A stretch of DNA of 61,075 nucleotides, taken from assembly GCA_031291305.1 (NCBI GenBank), contig JARLJH010000022.1:1-61075 (forward strand), written 5' to 3'. Every line of letters begins with the position of its first letter. The stretch's first letter is position 1. The notes under the pieces were generated by a model. It had not been told where the DNA came from. It did not search any database and saw only the letters and a program-made list of their open reading frames with translations. Below are positions 27,420 to 34,252 of this stretch, in pieces. Source of the DNA: Rhodoferax sp. (GTDB lineage Bacteria; Pseudomonadota; Gammaproteobacteria; Burkholderiales; Burkholderiaceae_C). The translations under genes were made by a program, and so were the position numbers.

Positions 27420-27755
27420 ATGGCGATTCAGCTTCTAGGTGGAGACCAACCCGCTGTCATCAAGACAGATGAAACATTTGAATCCGCAGCTGACCTGTTT
27501 CGAGTCATGTCGGCTCCGATGCGCCTGAAGATCATCAATTGTCTGTGTGACGGCGAAAAGAACGTGAGTTATCTGCTTACCCGCGTCAACACAACGCAAC
27601 CGAACATGTCGCAGCACCTGAACACCTTGTATCAGGCGGGTATTTTGGCCAAGCGCCGCGAAGGTGTGCAAATTTTTTACCGCATTGCTGATCAGCGCAT
27701 CGTTTCCATCTGCGAAGCGGTTTGCCAGGACATTGCCGCTAAATCCACGTCTTGA
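27420..27755 (+). CDS. ArsR-family regulator of the sulfur locus (SoxR/BigR-like)
   Basis: A 111-residue winged-helix protein of the ArsR family. The DNA-binding part runs from LFRVMSAPMRLKIINCLC to TQPNMSQHLNTLYQAGILAKRREG and ends in the wing QIFYRI. Four cysteines (41, 43, 98, 102) fall in an N-terminal and a C-terminal pair. In the related BigR/SqrR persulfide sensors, two cysteines in about these places form a sulfur bridge that releases DNA, and SoxR of sox clusters is of the same type. Its position at the head of the sulfur locus fits a thiosulfate/persulfide-responsive repressor. Confidence 0.82.
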   Translation: MAIQLLGGDQPAVIKTDETFESAADLFRVMSAPMRLKIINCLCDGEKNVSYLLTRVNTTQPNMSQHLNTLYQAGILAKRREGVQIFYRIADQRIVSICEAVCQDIAAKSTS

Positions 27756-27808
27756 TAAAGCGATGAGTCGGCTGGCTGCGGGCATCAAAATGATGCCTGG
27801 GTCGCATT

Positions 27809-28906
27809 TCAGGGCGCGATGCGTGCGCTGTTGGCGGCTTCGGGCGAACTGACCACGACTTTCGGGTTGTCAATCAGTCGGTCCATCAGCCCTGCGCCGC
27901 CCCACATGCCGACCAAAGCGAGCCAGGCGGTTGTGGCAAATATGGCGCCGCCGGTGATGCCTGCGCCCACCGCACAGCCGCCAGCCAGCATGGCGCCAAA
28001 ACCCATGAAGATCGCGCCAAAGATATACCGCCGCATGCCATAGCCGTCGGTGAAGCCTTCAAGTTTGAAGTCCTTGCCCACCCAAGCTCCCACGAAGGAG
28101 CCCAAAAAAACCCCGGGCAGCATGCCGAAGTTGAAGCCAATTGCAGGATTTGTGGTGGACACCACACGCATCAACCACTCAGCAGAGGGACCACTGAAGG
28201 TCAAGCCCTGCACGGGCACCACCTCAAAGGAATTGGTGGACACCAAGTAATTGAAGCCCCAAGCCAGCGCCACTGCCACGCCGGCCCCGATACCGCCGAT
28301 CCATTTCCAGAGTCCCCACCCACTGCGTACTGAAAAATACAATGCGGCAATTAGCCAGATCAGGCCAAAAAACAGCCCACCCCAAGGTCCGACACCTGTC
28401 AAGGCAAGCAGGTTGCGTGAAGTTCCGCCCTCAACCGTCCACCAACCGCTGATGGTTTCTCGCCAAGGTGACAGAGCCCCGCCCAACGACGCTTGTGCCG
28501 TGACCGCAAAAATCAAACCTGAGAGCAAAGCACGCAAATTGCCGTTTGCCGACAAAACCAGCAGGCGACTCGCGCAGCCCCGTGTCAGGATCATGCCAGC
28601 CCCGAAAAAAAGGCCACCAATCAGCGCACCAGATAAACTGCCGGTTGCAGAAATCTGGCGCGCAGAATTGATGTCCATGTGGTGCGTCAGAATCAACACC
28701 TGCACACCAATCACTGCTGAAGAAAAAGTCAACAACCAGACGGAAATCTTTTCGCCAAATGTACGATGCCAGAACTCCAGAGTGGCAGCTCGCAGGCAGA
28801 ACTTGGAACGTTGGGCGAAAAATCCAAACATCGCACCGATCACCAACCCTCCGCCAGCCAGTGCAGCCTTCTCGCCATAACTTTCAATCAGGGACGCGAT
28901 GTCCAT
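27809..28906 (-). CDS. YeeE/YedE-type thiosulfate/sulfur transporter
   Basis: A 365-residue polytopic inner-membrane protein with about nine to ten hydrophobic helices, matching the full-length two-repeat YeeE/YedE (DUF395) family. Members import thiosulfate (TsuA) or move sulfur species to Sox pathways. Three cysteine motifs line the predicted pore: RSKFCLRAATLEFW, RGCASRLLVLSANGNLRALLSG and GGCAVGAGITGG. A GGAGA ribosome binding site precedes ATG at 28906. It is divergent from the thioredoxin-like gene, and an inverted repeat (28922-28941) in its leader may be an operator. Confidence 0.88.
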   Translation of the reverse strand: MDIASLIESYGEKAALAGGGLVIGAMFGFFAQRSKFCLRAATLEFWHRTFGEKISVWLLTFSSAVIGVQVLILTHHMDINSARQISATGSLSGALIGGLFFGAGMILTRGCASRLLVLSANGNLRALLSGLIFAVTAQASLGGALSPWRETISGWWTVEGGTSRNLLALTGVGPWGGLFFGLIWLIAALYFSVRSGWGLWKWIGGIGAGVAVALAWGFNYLVSTNSFEVVPVQGLTFSGPSAEWLMRVVSTTNPAIGFNFGMLPGVFLGSFVGAWVGKDFKLEGFTDGYGMRRYIFGAIFMGFGAMLAGGCAVGAGITGGAIFATTAWLALVGMWGGAGLMDRLIDNPKVVVSSPEAANSARIAP

Positions 28907-28921
28907 AATTCTCCATCTGTT

Positions 28922-28941
28922 TGTAATTCGCTTATATTACA
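28922..28941. promoter_or_regulatory. Inverted repeat in the yeeE/thioredoxin divergent region
   Basis: TGTAAT and ATTACA separated by 8 bp, starting 16 bp upstream of the yeeE start codon on the opposite strand. ArsR/BigR-type repressors often bind AT-rich imperfect palindromes of this size, so it is a candidate operator for the regulator at 27420. This is inferred from position only. Confidence 0.45.
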
Positions 28942-29071
28942 CCGCAACAACAATGAGAGACTTTATTGTCTGGAGACGATTCTTGATGCAATTACAGTCA
29001 CTGTCCAGCGTGTTTTCACGACCTTGCTTGCCGCAAAAATGTGACTTGCAAGGTCGTTCTTGAGGCACAGC

Positions 29072-29557
29072 ATGTCGTCGGTATCTTCTCCACGTCGTCA
29101 TTGGTTAAAGGCCGCTTTGCTCGCACCGGGCGCTGGCGTGGTATTGACTGCGCCTGTGGTCGCTGCAGAGTTACCTGAACCAGCATCGTTGGCTGACGAG
29201 CTAATTCAGGCCCAGGCACAGGGCAATCCGTTGCTGGTCATCGTGACTTTGCGTGGCTGTCCTTTTTGCAAGATTGCCACCGAAAACTACTTGATTCCCT
29301 TGCGGCGAGAGCAGGGCGTGCCTATCGTTCAAATTAACATGCGAAGTGGGCAGGCGATTCAGGGGTTCGGTGGCGCGGCTCAGACGCACGCAAGCCTGAG
29401 TCAATTGTGGGGTATCAAGGTGGCACCCACCGTGTTGTTTTTTGGTCGTGGCGGAGTGGAAGTGGCTGAACGTCTCGTGGGGGGCTATTTGCCGGATTTT
29501 TATGGTGCCTATCTGGACGAACGCGTGCGGGTTGCGCGATTGGCTTTGCGTGGTTGA
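29072..29557 (+). CDS. Exported thioredoxin-like protein (SoxW/SoxS-like)
   Basis: A 161-residue thioredoxin-fold protein. The N-terminus SPRRHWLKAALLAPG and the following hydrophobic Ala/Val-rich stretch ending AAE look like a Tat-type export signal. The redox site is RGCPFCK (CxxC), followed by LIPLRREQGVPIVQINM and the cis-Pro region GIKVAPTVLFFGRGG. In sox clusters such proteins (SoxS/SoxW) keep SoxY or other Sox thiols reduced in the periplasm. ATG at 29072 is used; the frame is open four codons further upstream via TTG. Confidence 0.8.
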   Translation: MSSVSSPRRHWLKAALLAPGAGVVLTAPVVAAELPEPASLADELIQAQAQGNPLLVIVTLRGCPFCKIATENYLIPLRREQGVPIVQINMRSGQAIQGFGGAAQTHASLSQLWGIKVAPTVLFFGRGGVEVAERLVGGYLPDFYGAYLDERVRVARLALRG

Positions 29558-29566
29558 AAGGTGAAG

Positions 29567-30271
29567 ATGATCCCAATGAAAACGGAGTCGGCCTGGCGGG
29601 GTACGGCTGATTGCAAGGCGTGTGGCATTCGTGATTTGGTGCTGTTTGCCGATCTCAACGCGCATGATTTTGGCCTAATTCATGCACCTATTGACGATCT
29701 GGAGTTCTCGGCTGGGGCCTACTTATTCACAGAGGGGGGAGCTGCCAAGGGTGTTTTCACTTTGCGTCATGGTATGGTGAAACTGGTGCGCAGTACCATT
29801 GACGGGCGCCCGCGCATCGTGCGTGTCTTGCGGGCGGGAGATGTGGTTGGCCTGGAGATACTGGCTGGTGCGCAGTATGACTGTGATGCAGTTACCTTGA
29901 CTCCCGTGTCAGTTTGCCGGATTCCTCTGGACGTGATTCAAAAACTGTCATTAAGTAGTCCCAGGCTGCACTCTCAGCTCATGAAGAAGTGGCAGCACGC
30001 TCTCAAAGACGCAGATGACTGGCTGGCAGACATGAATTTTGGCACTGCGCGGCGGCGTGTGGGTAACTTGGTTCTGAAAATGTGCAGCGCTGAAAACAGT
30101 GAAATTTCCATGCTTTTTTCACGTGAGGATATGGGTGCCATGCTGGACCTGAAATTGGAGACGGTCAGCCGTGAAATCAGTCGACTGGTTCGCGGTGGAG
30201 TCATCAAGCAGCTGGATAAGCAAGGCCGTATATACCGCGTCATTCATTCGGATCAGCTTAAAGCTGACTGA
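29567..30271 (+). CDS. Crp/Fnr-family regulator of the sulfur locus
   Basis: A 234-residue Crp/Fnr protein with an N-terminal cyclic-nucleotide-binding-type fold and the C-terminal helix-turn-helix SREDMGAMLDLKLETVSREISRL. The recognition helix keeps E-x2-S-R, the combination that in Fnr reads TTGAT half-sites. It has only one CxxC (Cys16, Cys19) and not the full N-terminal Fnr ligand set, although two more cysteines lie in the beta domain (YDCDA, SVCRI). It may therefore sense redox or a sulfur species rather than oxygen through a canonical cluster. Two exact TTGAT-N4-ATCAA boxes in this locus (30334, 33559) are likely targets. ATG at 29567 follows GAAAGG. Confidence 0.82.
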   Translation: MIPMKTESAWRGTADCKACGIRDLVLFADLNAHDFGLIHAPIDDLEFSAGAYLFTEGGAAKGVFTLRHGMVKLVRSTIDGRPRIVRVLRAGDVVGLEILAGAQYDCDAVTLTPVSVCRIPLDVIQKLSLSSPRLHSQLMKKWQHALKDADDWLADMNFGTARRRVGNLVLKMCSAENSEISMLFSREDMGAMLDLKLETVSREISRLVRGGVIKQLDKQGRIYRVIHSDQLKAD

Positions 30272-30326
30272 AATCAGTTTGTCATTGGGGTTAGTCCTAG
30301 TTGTCTGATGGGTTGTAGGCTTTAGG

Positions 30327-30354
30327 ATAAGCATTGATATTTATCAATGCTTAT
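30327..30354. promoter_or_regulatory. Perfect 28-bp palindrome with an FNR-type box
   Basis: Two 13-bp perfect arms around a TT centre, containing TTGAT-ATTT-ATCAA at 30334-30347. It lies directly downstream of the Crp/Fnr-type gene and 12-39 bp before the start codon of the split yeeE pair. So close to the ATG it would most simply act as a repressor site or as an activator site for a start further downstream. Confidence 0.75.
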
Positions 30355-30365
30355 ATTTAGAATCT

Positions 30366-30896
30366 ATGATCCAGCCATCCCCTTCACATGAAAATCGCAT
30401 CAAGCCCTTTTGGTCACCCATTTGGGCTGGTATCGCGCTTGGCTTGGTTCTATTAGTTACGTTTTTGCTGACGGGTCACGGCTTGGGTGCAACTGGTGCA
30501 ACCACGCGAGCAACCGTTTGGCTGGGCATGGAGGTGGCTCCACAGGCCACCCACGCCAACGCTTATTTGGGTCCCATGACAGCCAACGGTCACCCGATGT
30601 CGTCCTGGATTACTTGGCAGGTCATTGGTGTTGCGGTGGGAGCTCTTTTGGCCGCTTTTCTGGGTGGGCGGTTTCGTTTTCAGTTTGATGGCGCACTCAG
30701 CGTGGGTACACCTCGCCGTATCATGACCGCGCTTGGAGGTGGCGTGCTGGCCGGGTTTGGTGCGCGGGTTTCTGCGGGGTGTACAAGTGGCCTCGGTTTG
30801 TCTGGAGCTGCCACTCTGGGAGTCTCGGCCTTCTTGTTTCTGGGCTTGTTTTTCGCGTCAGGGCTGATCACCAGTCGACTCGTCAGGGGAGTTTGA
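30366..30896 (+). CDS. YeeE/YedE half-transporter, first half
   Basis: A 176-residue membrane protein with about four to five helices corresponding to one DUF395 repeat. The cysteine motif GARVSAGCTSGLGLSGAAT matches the pore motif of full-length YeeE. The downstream gene supplies the second half one base after its stop. The pair corresponds to the two-gene PmpA/PmpB (split YeeE) arrangement seen beside sulfur oxidation genes. The substrate is likely thiosulfate, polysulfide or a related species. Confidence 0.82.
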   Translation: MIQPSPSHENRIKPFWSPIWAGIALGLVLLVTFLLTGHGLGATGATTRATVWLGMEVAPQATHANAYLGPMTANGHPMSSWITWQVIGVAVGALLAAFLGGRFRFQFDGALSVGTPRRIMTALGGGVLAGFGARVSAGCTSGLGLSGAATLGVSAFLFLGLFFASGLITSRLVRGV

Positions 30897-30897
30897 C

Positions 30898-31512
30898 ATG
30901 TTGCTGCCTTTCAATGATGGTGGTGCCATCTCAGGTGTGTTTTGTGGTGTGTTGTTTGGCTATGTGCTGGAGAACTCTGGTTTTGGCAGTCCGCACAAGC
31001 TTACGGCCCAGTTCAGGCTGCATGATTGGTCAGTTTTCAAGGTCATGTTTACCGCCATTGTGGTTGCCGCAGTAGGTTTGTATGGGCTGCGAGTGGCGGG
31101 ATTCCTGAATGCCGATGCCGTCTTTGTTCCGCCCTCACTGCTCATGGCTGCCGCACTGGGTGGCGTTTTTGTCGGTGCTGGTTTTGCCATTGGCGGTTAC
31201 TGCCCGGGTACATCGGTGGTCGGGGCGTTTTCTGGCCGAGTAGATGCTATTGTTTTTTTGCTGGGCCTGCTGGTGGGTACCGTAGGTTTTGCCGACATTT
31301 ATGGCCCAGCTGTTGAGAAGATACTGGCGATGTGGGAACTCGATGCGGGTGACACGGTCACCGATGCCTACGGTGTTTCAGAACCGGTCATTCTGGGCAT
31401 CATGGTGGTAGCTCTTGTTGCGATCTACGCCTTGGGTGCTTGGTTTGAGCGTCGCTCTCATGGTCCTGTATCCGCTGAGCAGGCGGTCTCAGGGGCCAAG
31501 CTGCATTCGTAA
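30898..31512 (+). CDS. YeeE/YedE half-transporter, second half
   Basis: A 204-residue membrane protein with about five helices and the motif GAGFAIGGYCPGTSVVGAFSGRVDA, the Cys-containing pore signature of the second YeeE repeat. It starts one base after the first half, so the two are co-translated and should form one transporter. Confidence 0.82.
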   Translation: MLLPFNDGGAISGVFCGVLFGYVLENSGFGSPHKLTAQFRLHDWSVFKVMFTAIVVAAVGLYGLRVAGFLNADAVFVPPSLLMAAALGGVFVGAGFAIGGYCPGTSVVGAFSGRVDAIVFLLGLLVGTVGFADIYGPAVEKILAMWELDAGDTVTDAYGVSEPVILGIMVVALVAIYALGAWFERRSHGPVSAEQAVSGAKLHS

Positions 31513-31547
31513 GTTTCTTCCCTCTCAACTCGTTCCTGAAAGTTCTC

Positions 31548-31775
31548 ATGAAAAAAACCAATCAAAAGCGCAACACTTTGGGCAGCAATCTCTCTGCATT
31601 GCTGATGGCGACCGCCATGGTCGTGCCTGCTCCCGTGGTTCTGGCTGCAGATGCTCCGGTATCAGGTGCCAGCGCGGCCAAGTCGGCGGCTAACCCGTGC
31701 GGACCCAGCAATCCGTGTGGACCTGCCCGAAAAAAGAAGAAGAAAGCCTCAGACAACCCTTGCGCACCCAAGTAA
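31548..31775 (+). CDS. Small exported Cys/Pro-rich protein
   Basis: A 75-residue protein with a clear signal peptide (NLSALLMATAMVVPAPVVLAADA). The mature part is only about 40 residues long and almost entirely low-complexity: NPCGPSNPCGP, a run of basic residues (KKKKK) and NPCAPK. Three NPC units give three cysteines. I do not know its function. Metal or sulfane-sulfur binding is possible given the neighbourhood (YeeE pair upstream, rhodanese downstream). The ribosome binding site is weak and the gene is 35 bp after the transporter. Confidence 0.75.
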   Translation: MKKTNQKRNTLGSNLSALLMATAMVVPAPVVLAADAPVSGASAAKSAANPCGPSNPCGPARKKKKKASDNPCAPK

Positions 31776-31810
31776 AGAGCCTTGAACGGCATCCACTTGA
31801 TCAGGCAAGC

Positions 31811-32434
31811 ATGAGCAGTGGCTGTCAAAGCGACCTAATGAATGCTGCATTGGCTGCGGTGAACGTGCCATTGCATTACGCCCAAAAAGGAAAAAATCTA
31901 GTGCTGGCGTCCATGGCTGGAGCAAAACAGGGTGTTTACTTGGCGCACTACCCCGAGAAAGATGTTGTTGACCGGGTGCATCACACCCGGTTTTATTACC
32001 ATTCGCATCGTCATCCCAGTCAGGAACATGGTCACTTTCACATCTTTGTGAACGACCAGGAGCCTGGCGGTTTCATGCATCTCGCTGCGCTCTCGTTGAG
32101 CCCTCGTGGTGAGCCCGTGCGCTGGTTTAGTACCAATGCGTGGGTCACGGGTGAGCGGATGCCATCCGCCTTGGAAATGATAGGTAAGCTGGATTCTTTT
32201 CAAATTCAGACCCATGGACGGTTGGCGCCGATTGCCCGATGGCTGACCGCCATGGTTCAACTCTTCAGTCCGCAACTCATTCAGATGCTCAAGCGACGTG
32301 ACATCGTTATGCAGCGCCGATCCACGTCTCAGACCTGGACTGCATTGTGTGAGGACCGTCGTTTGGACGTGCTGAGTCAGTGCAGCGCTTCGCTTCCCAA
32401 GCGTATTCAACAATTTCAACAACGGGGTTTTTGA
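31811..32434 (+). CDS. Unrecognised histidine-rich cytoplasmic protein
   Basis: A 207-residue protein without signal peptide. A dense histidine cluster, YYHSHRHPSQEHGHFHIFV at about residues 61-79, suggests metal binding; the rest (GGFMHLAALSLSPRGEPVRWFSTNAWVTGE) looks like an antiparallel beta core. I do not assign a family. The frame is open upstream to 31697, but ATG at 31811 avoids overlapping the Cys/Pro-rich gene. It lies 28 bp before the rhodanese gene and is probably co-transcribed with it. Confidence 0.7.
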   Translation: MSSGCQSDLMNAALAAVNVPLHYAQKGKNLVLASMAGAKQGVYLAHYPEKDVVDRVHHTRFYYHSHRHPSQEHGHFHIFVNDQEPGGFMHLAALSLSPRGEPVRWFSTNAWVTGERMPSALEMIGKLDSFQIQTHGRLAPIARWLTAMVQLFSPQLIQMLKRRDIVMQRRSTSQTWTALCEDRRLDVLSQCSASLPKRIQQFQQRGF

Positions 32435-32462
32435 CCAACCCCATCATCAAGAGGACGACAAC

Positions 32463-33452
32463 GTGATCAAACACTTCTCTCAACTAAGCGCTGCGGCGAT
32501 TGCGGCCCTTGGCTTGTCCGTAGCACATGCAGGAATCTTGCCCGGCCCGGTGGTAGACACCCAGTGGCTGGCCAGCAATCTTGATAAGGTTCAGGTGATT
32601 GAGGTGCGCGGCGATATCAAATCGTTTGTCAAGGCACCCGAGTTTGATACCGATGCCAAAACCGGGAAAAAGGTGCTGGCTGAGGTTGGTGGTCACATTC
32701 CTGGCAGCAAACTCATTGACATGAAAACCATGCGTGTGGAACGTATGGTGGGTGATCAAAAGGTCAAGTACATGATTCCCGAGCAGGCAGACTTCCAGAA
32801 GCGAGTGCAAGCAGAGGGTGTGGAGGCAAGCAAGCCCATCGTGCTGGTGCCTGTGGGTATGGAGGGTACCGATGTGGACGACGCTTTGCGCGTTTACTGG
32901 CAGTTCAAGGTTTATGGCGAAGACAACATGGCCGTGTTGGATGGTGGCATGGCAACCTGGCTTGCAGAGGGGCGCGCGTTTAGCCAAGCTCCTGCAGATA
33001 CGGCAGGTGGTACCTGGGTCGCCAAGGCTGATCGCAGCCAGGAGTATGGTGCCACTTCTGATGACGTCGCCAAAGCGATGGCCAACAAAAGTGCGACGCT
33101 GGTAGATACACGTGATATTGCTTCTTATCAAGGGCTGAAAAAGCGTGACTATGTTTTTGGCTACGGCCATCTGGATGGATCCAAGTTGTACAGCATTGAC
33201 TTGATGTTCAAAAGCAGTGGTGCTGGTGTCAAGATGCTGTCGCCCAACACGTATCGCGCATTGATGACGGCGCAAGGGGTAGATCCATCAGCTGCATTGA
33301 TCAGCTATTGCAACAGTGGGCATCTGTCGTCTGGGCCGTGGTTCGTTGCATCGGAAATTCTGGGTAACAAGAATGCCAAGCTGTATGACGGCTCATTGCA
33401 CGAATGGACACTTGAAAAACGTCAGTTGGTTGGCGCAGTGCCGTTGCAGTAA
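32463..33452 (+). CDS. Periplasmic tandem-rhodanese sulfurtransferase
   Basis: A 329-residue protein with a Sec signal peptide (QLSAAAIAALGLSVAHA, cleaved near residue 23) followed by two rhodanese domains. The first domain (about 30-165) has lost its catalytic cysteine. The second carries the active loop YCNSGHLSSG with Cys283. Thiosulfate:thiol sulfurtransferases of this kind handle sulfane sulfur in the periplasm, consistent with placement between YeeE transporters and the sox genes. A strong terminator follows. Confidence 0.85.
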   Translation: MIKHFSQLSAAAIAALGLSVAHAGILPGPVVDTQWLASNLDKVQVIEVRGDIKSFVKAPEFDTDAKTGKKVLAEVGGHIPGSKLIDMKTMRVERMVGDQKVKYMIPEQADFQKRVQAEGVEASKPIVLVPVGMEGTDVDDALRVYWQFKVYGEDNMAVLDGGMATWLAEGRAFSQAPADTAGGTWVAKADRSQEYGATSDDVAKAMANKSATLVDTRDIASYQGLKKRDYVFGYGHLDGSKLYSIDLMFKSSGAGVKMLSPNTYRALMTAQGVDPSAALISYCNSGHLSSGPWFVASEILGNKNAKLYDGSLHEWTLEKRQLVGAVPLQ

Positions 33453-33476
33453 GACATCAGTCAAGCGCCAGTTGTC

Positions 33477-33505
33477 AATAAAAGCCGCTTAAAGCGGCTT
33501 TTATT
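33477..33505 (+). terminator. Terminator after the rhodanese gene
   Basis: A perfect 13-bp stem with a TAA loop and A/T-rich outer flanks, 25 bp after the stop codon. It separates the transporter/rhodanese unit from the DUF302-sox unit. Confidence 0.88.
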
Positions 33506-33558
33506 TGCGCATACCTAGGGTAGTTCCTAATATGTGTGACTCATTAATTAAGCGACGA

Positions 33559-33572
33559 TTGATAAAAATCAA
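33559..33572. promoter_or_regulatory. FNR-type box upstream of the DUF302-sox unit
   Basis: TTGAT-AAAA-ATCAA, an exact match to the FNR consensus, 70-83 bp before the start of the DUF302 lipoprotein gene. This distance suits activation around -41 of a promoter. The Crp/Fnr-family regulator at 29567 is the obvious candidate binder. Confidence 0.7.
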
Positions 33573-33641
33573 AGCAAAGTTACTTTATTTGGTTTCGGTG
33601 ACTGTATTAACAATTTCATCCCGCTACAAAAAGGACATCAC

Positions 33642-34214
33642 GTGAATTCTGTAACCCGAAAGGTTCTTTGGTTGCCACTGCTGGCCGCCATGTTTTTGAC
33701 TGGCTGCGGCACCATCAGTACGATAGGCAAACTTGAAGACGGTGCAGGCGCAGAGGCCAGCAAGATGTGGGACAAATGGATTGAGGCAGACGGTGATATT
33801 GCTGTGGCGACCACTTGGTCTCGCAAAGTTGCTCCTGGCGTGACTGTCAAAGACATTGAGGAAACGTTTGTAGCAGTGGCTGCAGAACGCAATATGAAAG
33901 GGGTTGGTGAACTGCCTTTGTCTCAAGAGCTTGAAGCGCGTACAGGCGTTAAGCAGAAATTCCTGAAAGTCTATTCTTTTTGCTCTCCATCAACGGCGCG
34001 CATGATGGTGGACTTCAGCCCGGCCATGGGTGCTTATCTACCTTGCCGTTTAACCGTGGTTGAACAGGCAGATGGCCTCTGGATCTACACCTTGAACATG
34101 GACATGATGGTCAAGATGGGGCGTAAACTGCCTTCGCCTCTGAAGGAAGAGGCCTGGAAGGTGCGCGAAACCATTTACCAGATGATGGACCGTGCTGCCA
34201 AGGGTGCTTTTTGA
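33642..34214 (+). CDS. DUF302 lipoprotein
   Basis: A 190-residue protein starting at GTG behind AAAAAGGA. The N-terminus has a lipoprotein signal with lipobox LTGC (Cys22), so it is anchored in a membrane leaflet. The C-terminal half resembles DUF302: a conserved EERN-like helix, KVYSFCSPSTARMMVDFSPAMGAYLPCRLTVVEQADGLWIYTLN. DUF302 proteins are common next to sulfur-oxidation genes. Two cysteines in the domain might bind heme or sulfur, but this is not established. Confidence 0.8.
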   Translation: MNSVTRKVLWLPLLAAMFLTGCGTISTIGKLEDGAGAEASKMWDKWIEADGDIAVATTWSRKVAPGVTVKDIEETFVAVAAERNMKGVGELPLSQELEARTGVKQKFLKVYSFCSPSTARMMVDFSPAMGAYLPCRLTVVEQADGLWIYTLNMDMMVKMGRKLPSPLKEEAWKVRETIYQMMDRAAKGAF

Positions 34215-34252
34215 GCGACGCCATATCAACCTAAATGGACCATACTTTCATC

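Noticed and set aside
29567-30271. Canonical oxygen sensor Fnr
   Set aside because: Only CxxC is present at the N-terminus; the third N-terminal ligand of the iron-sulfur cluster is missing, so the name fnr was not used.
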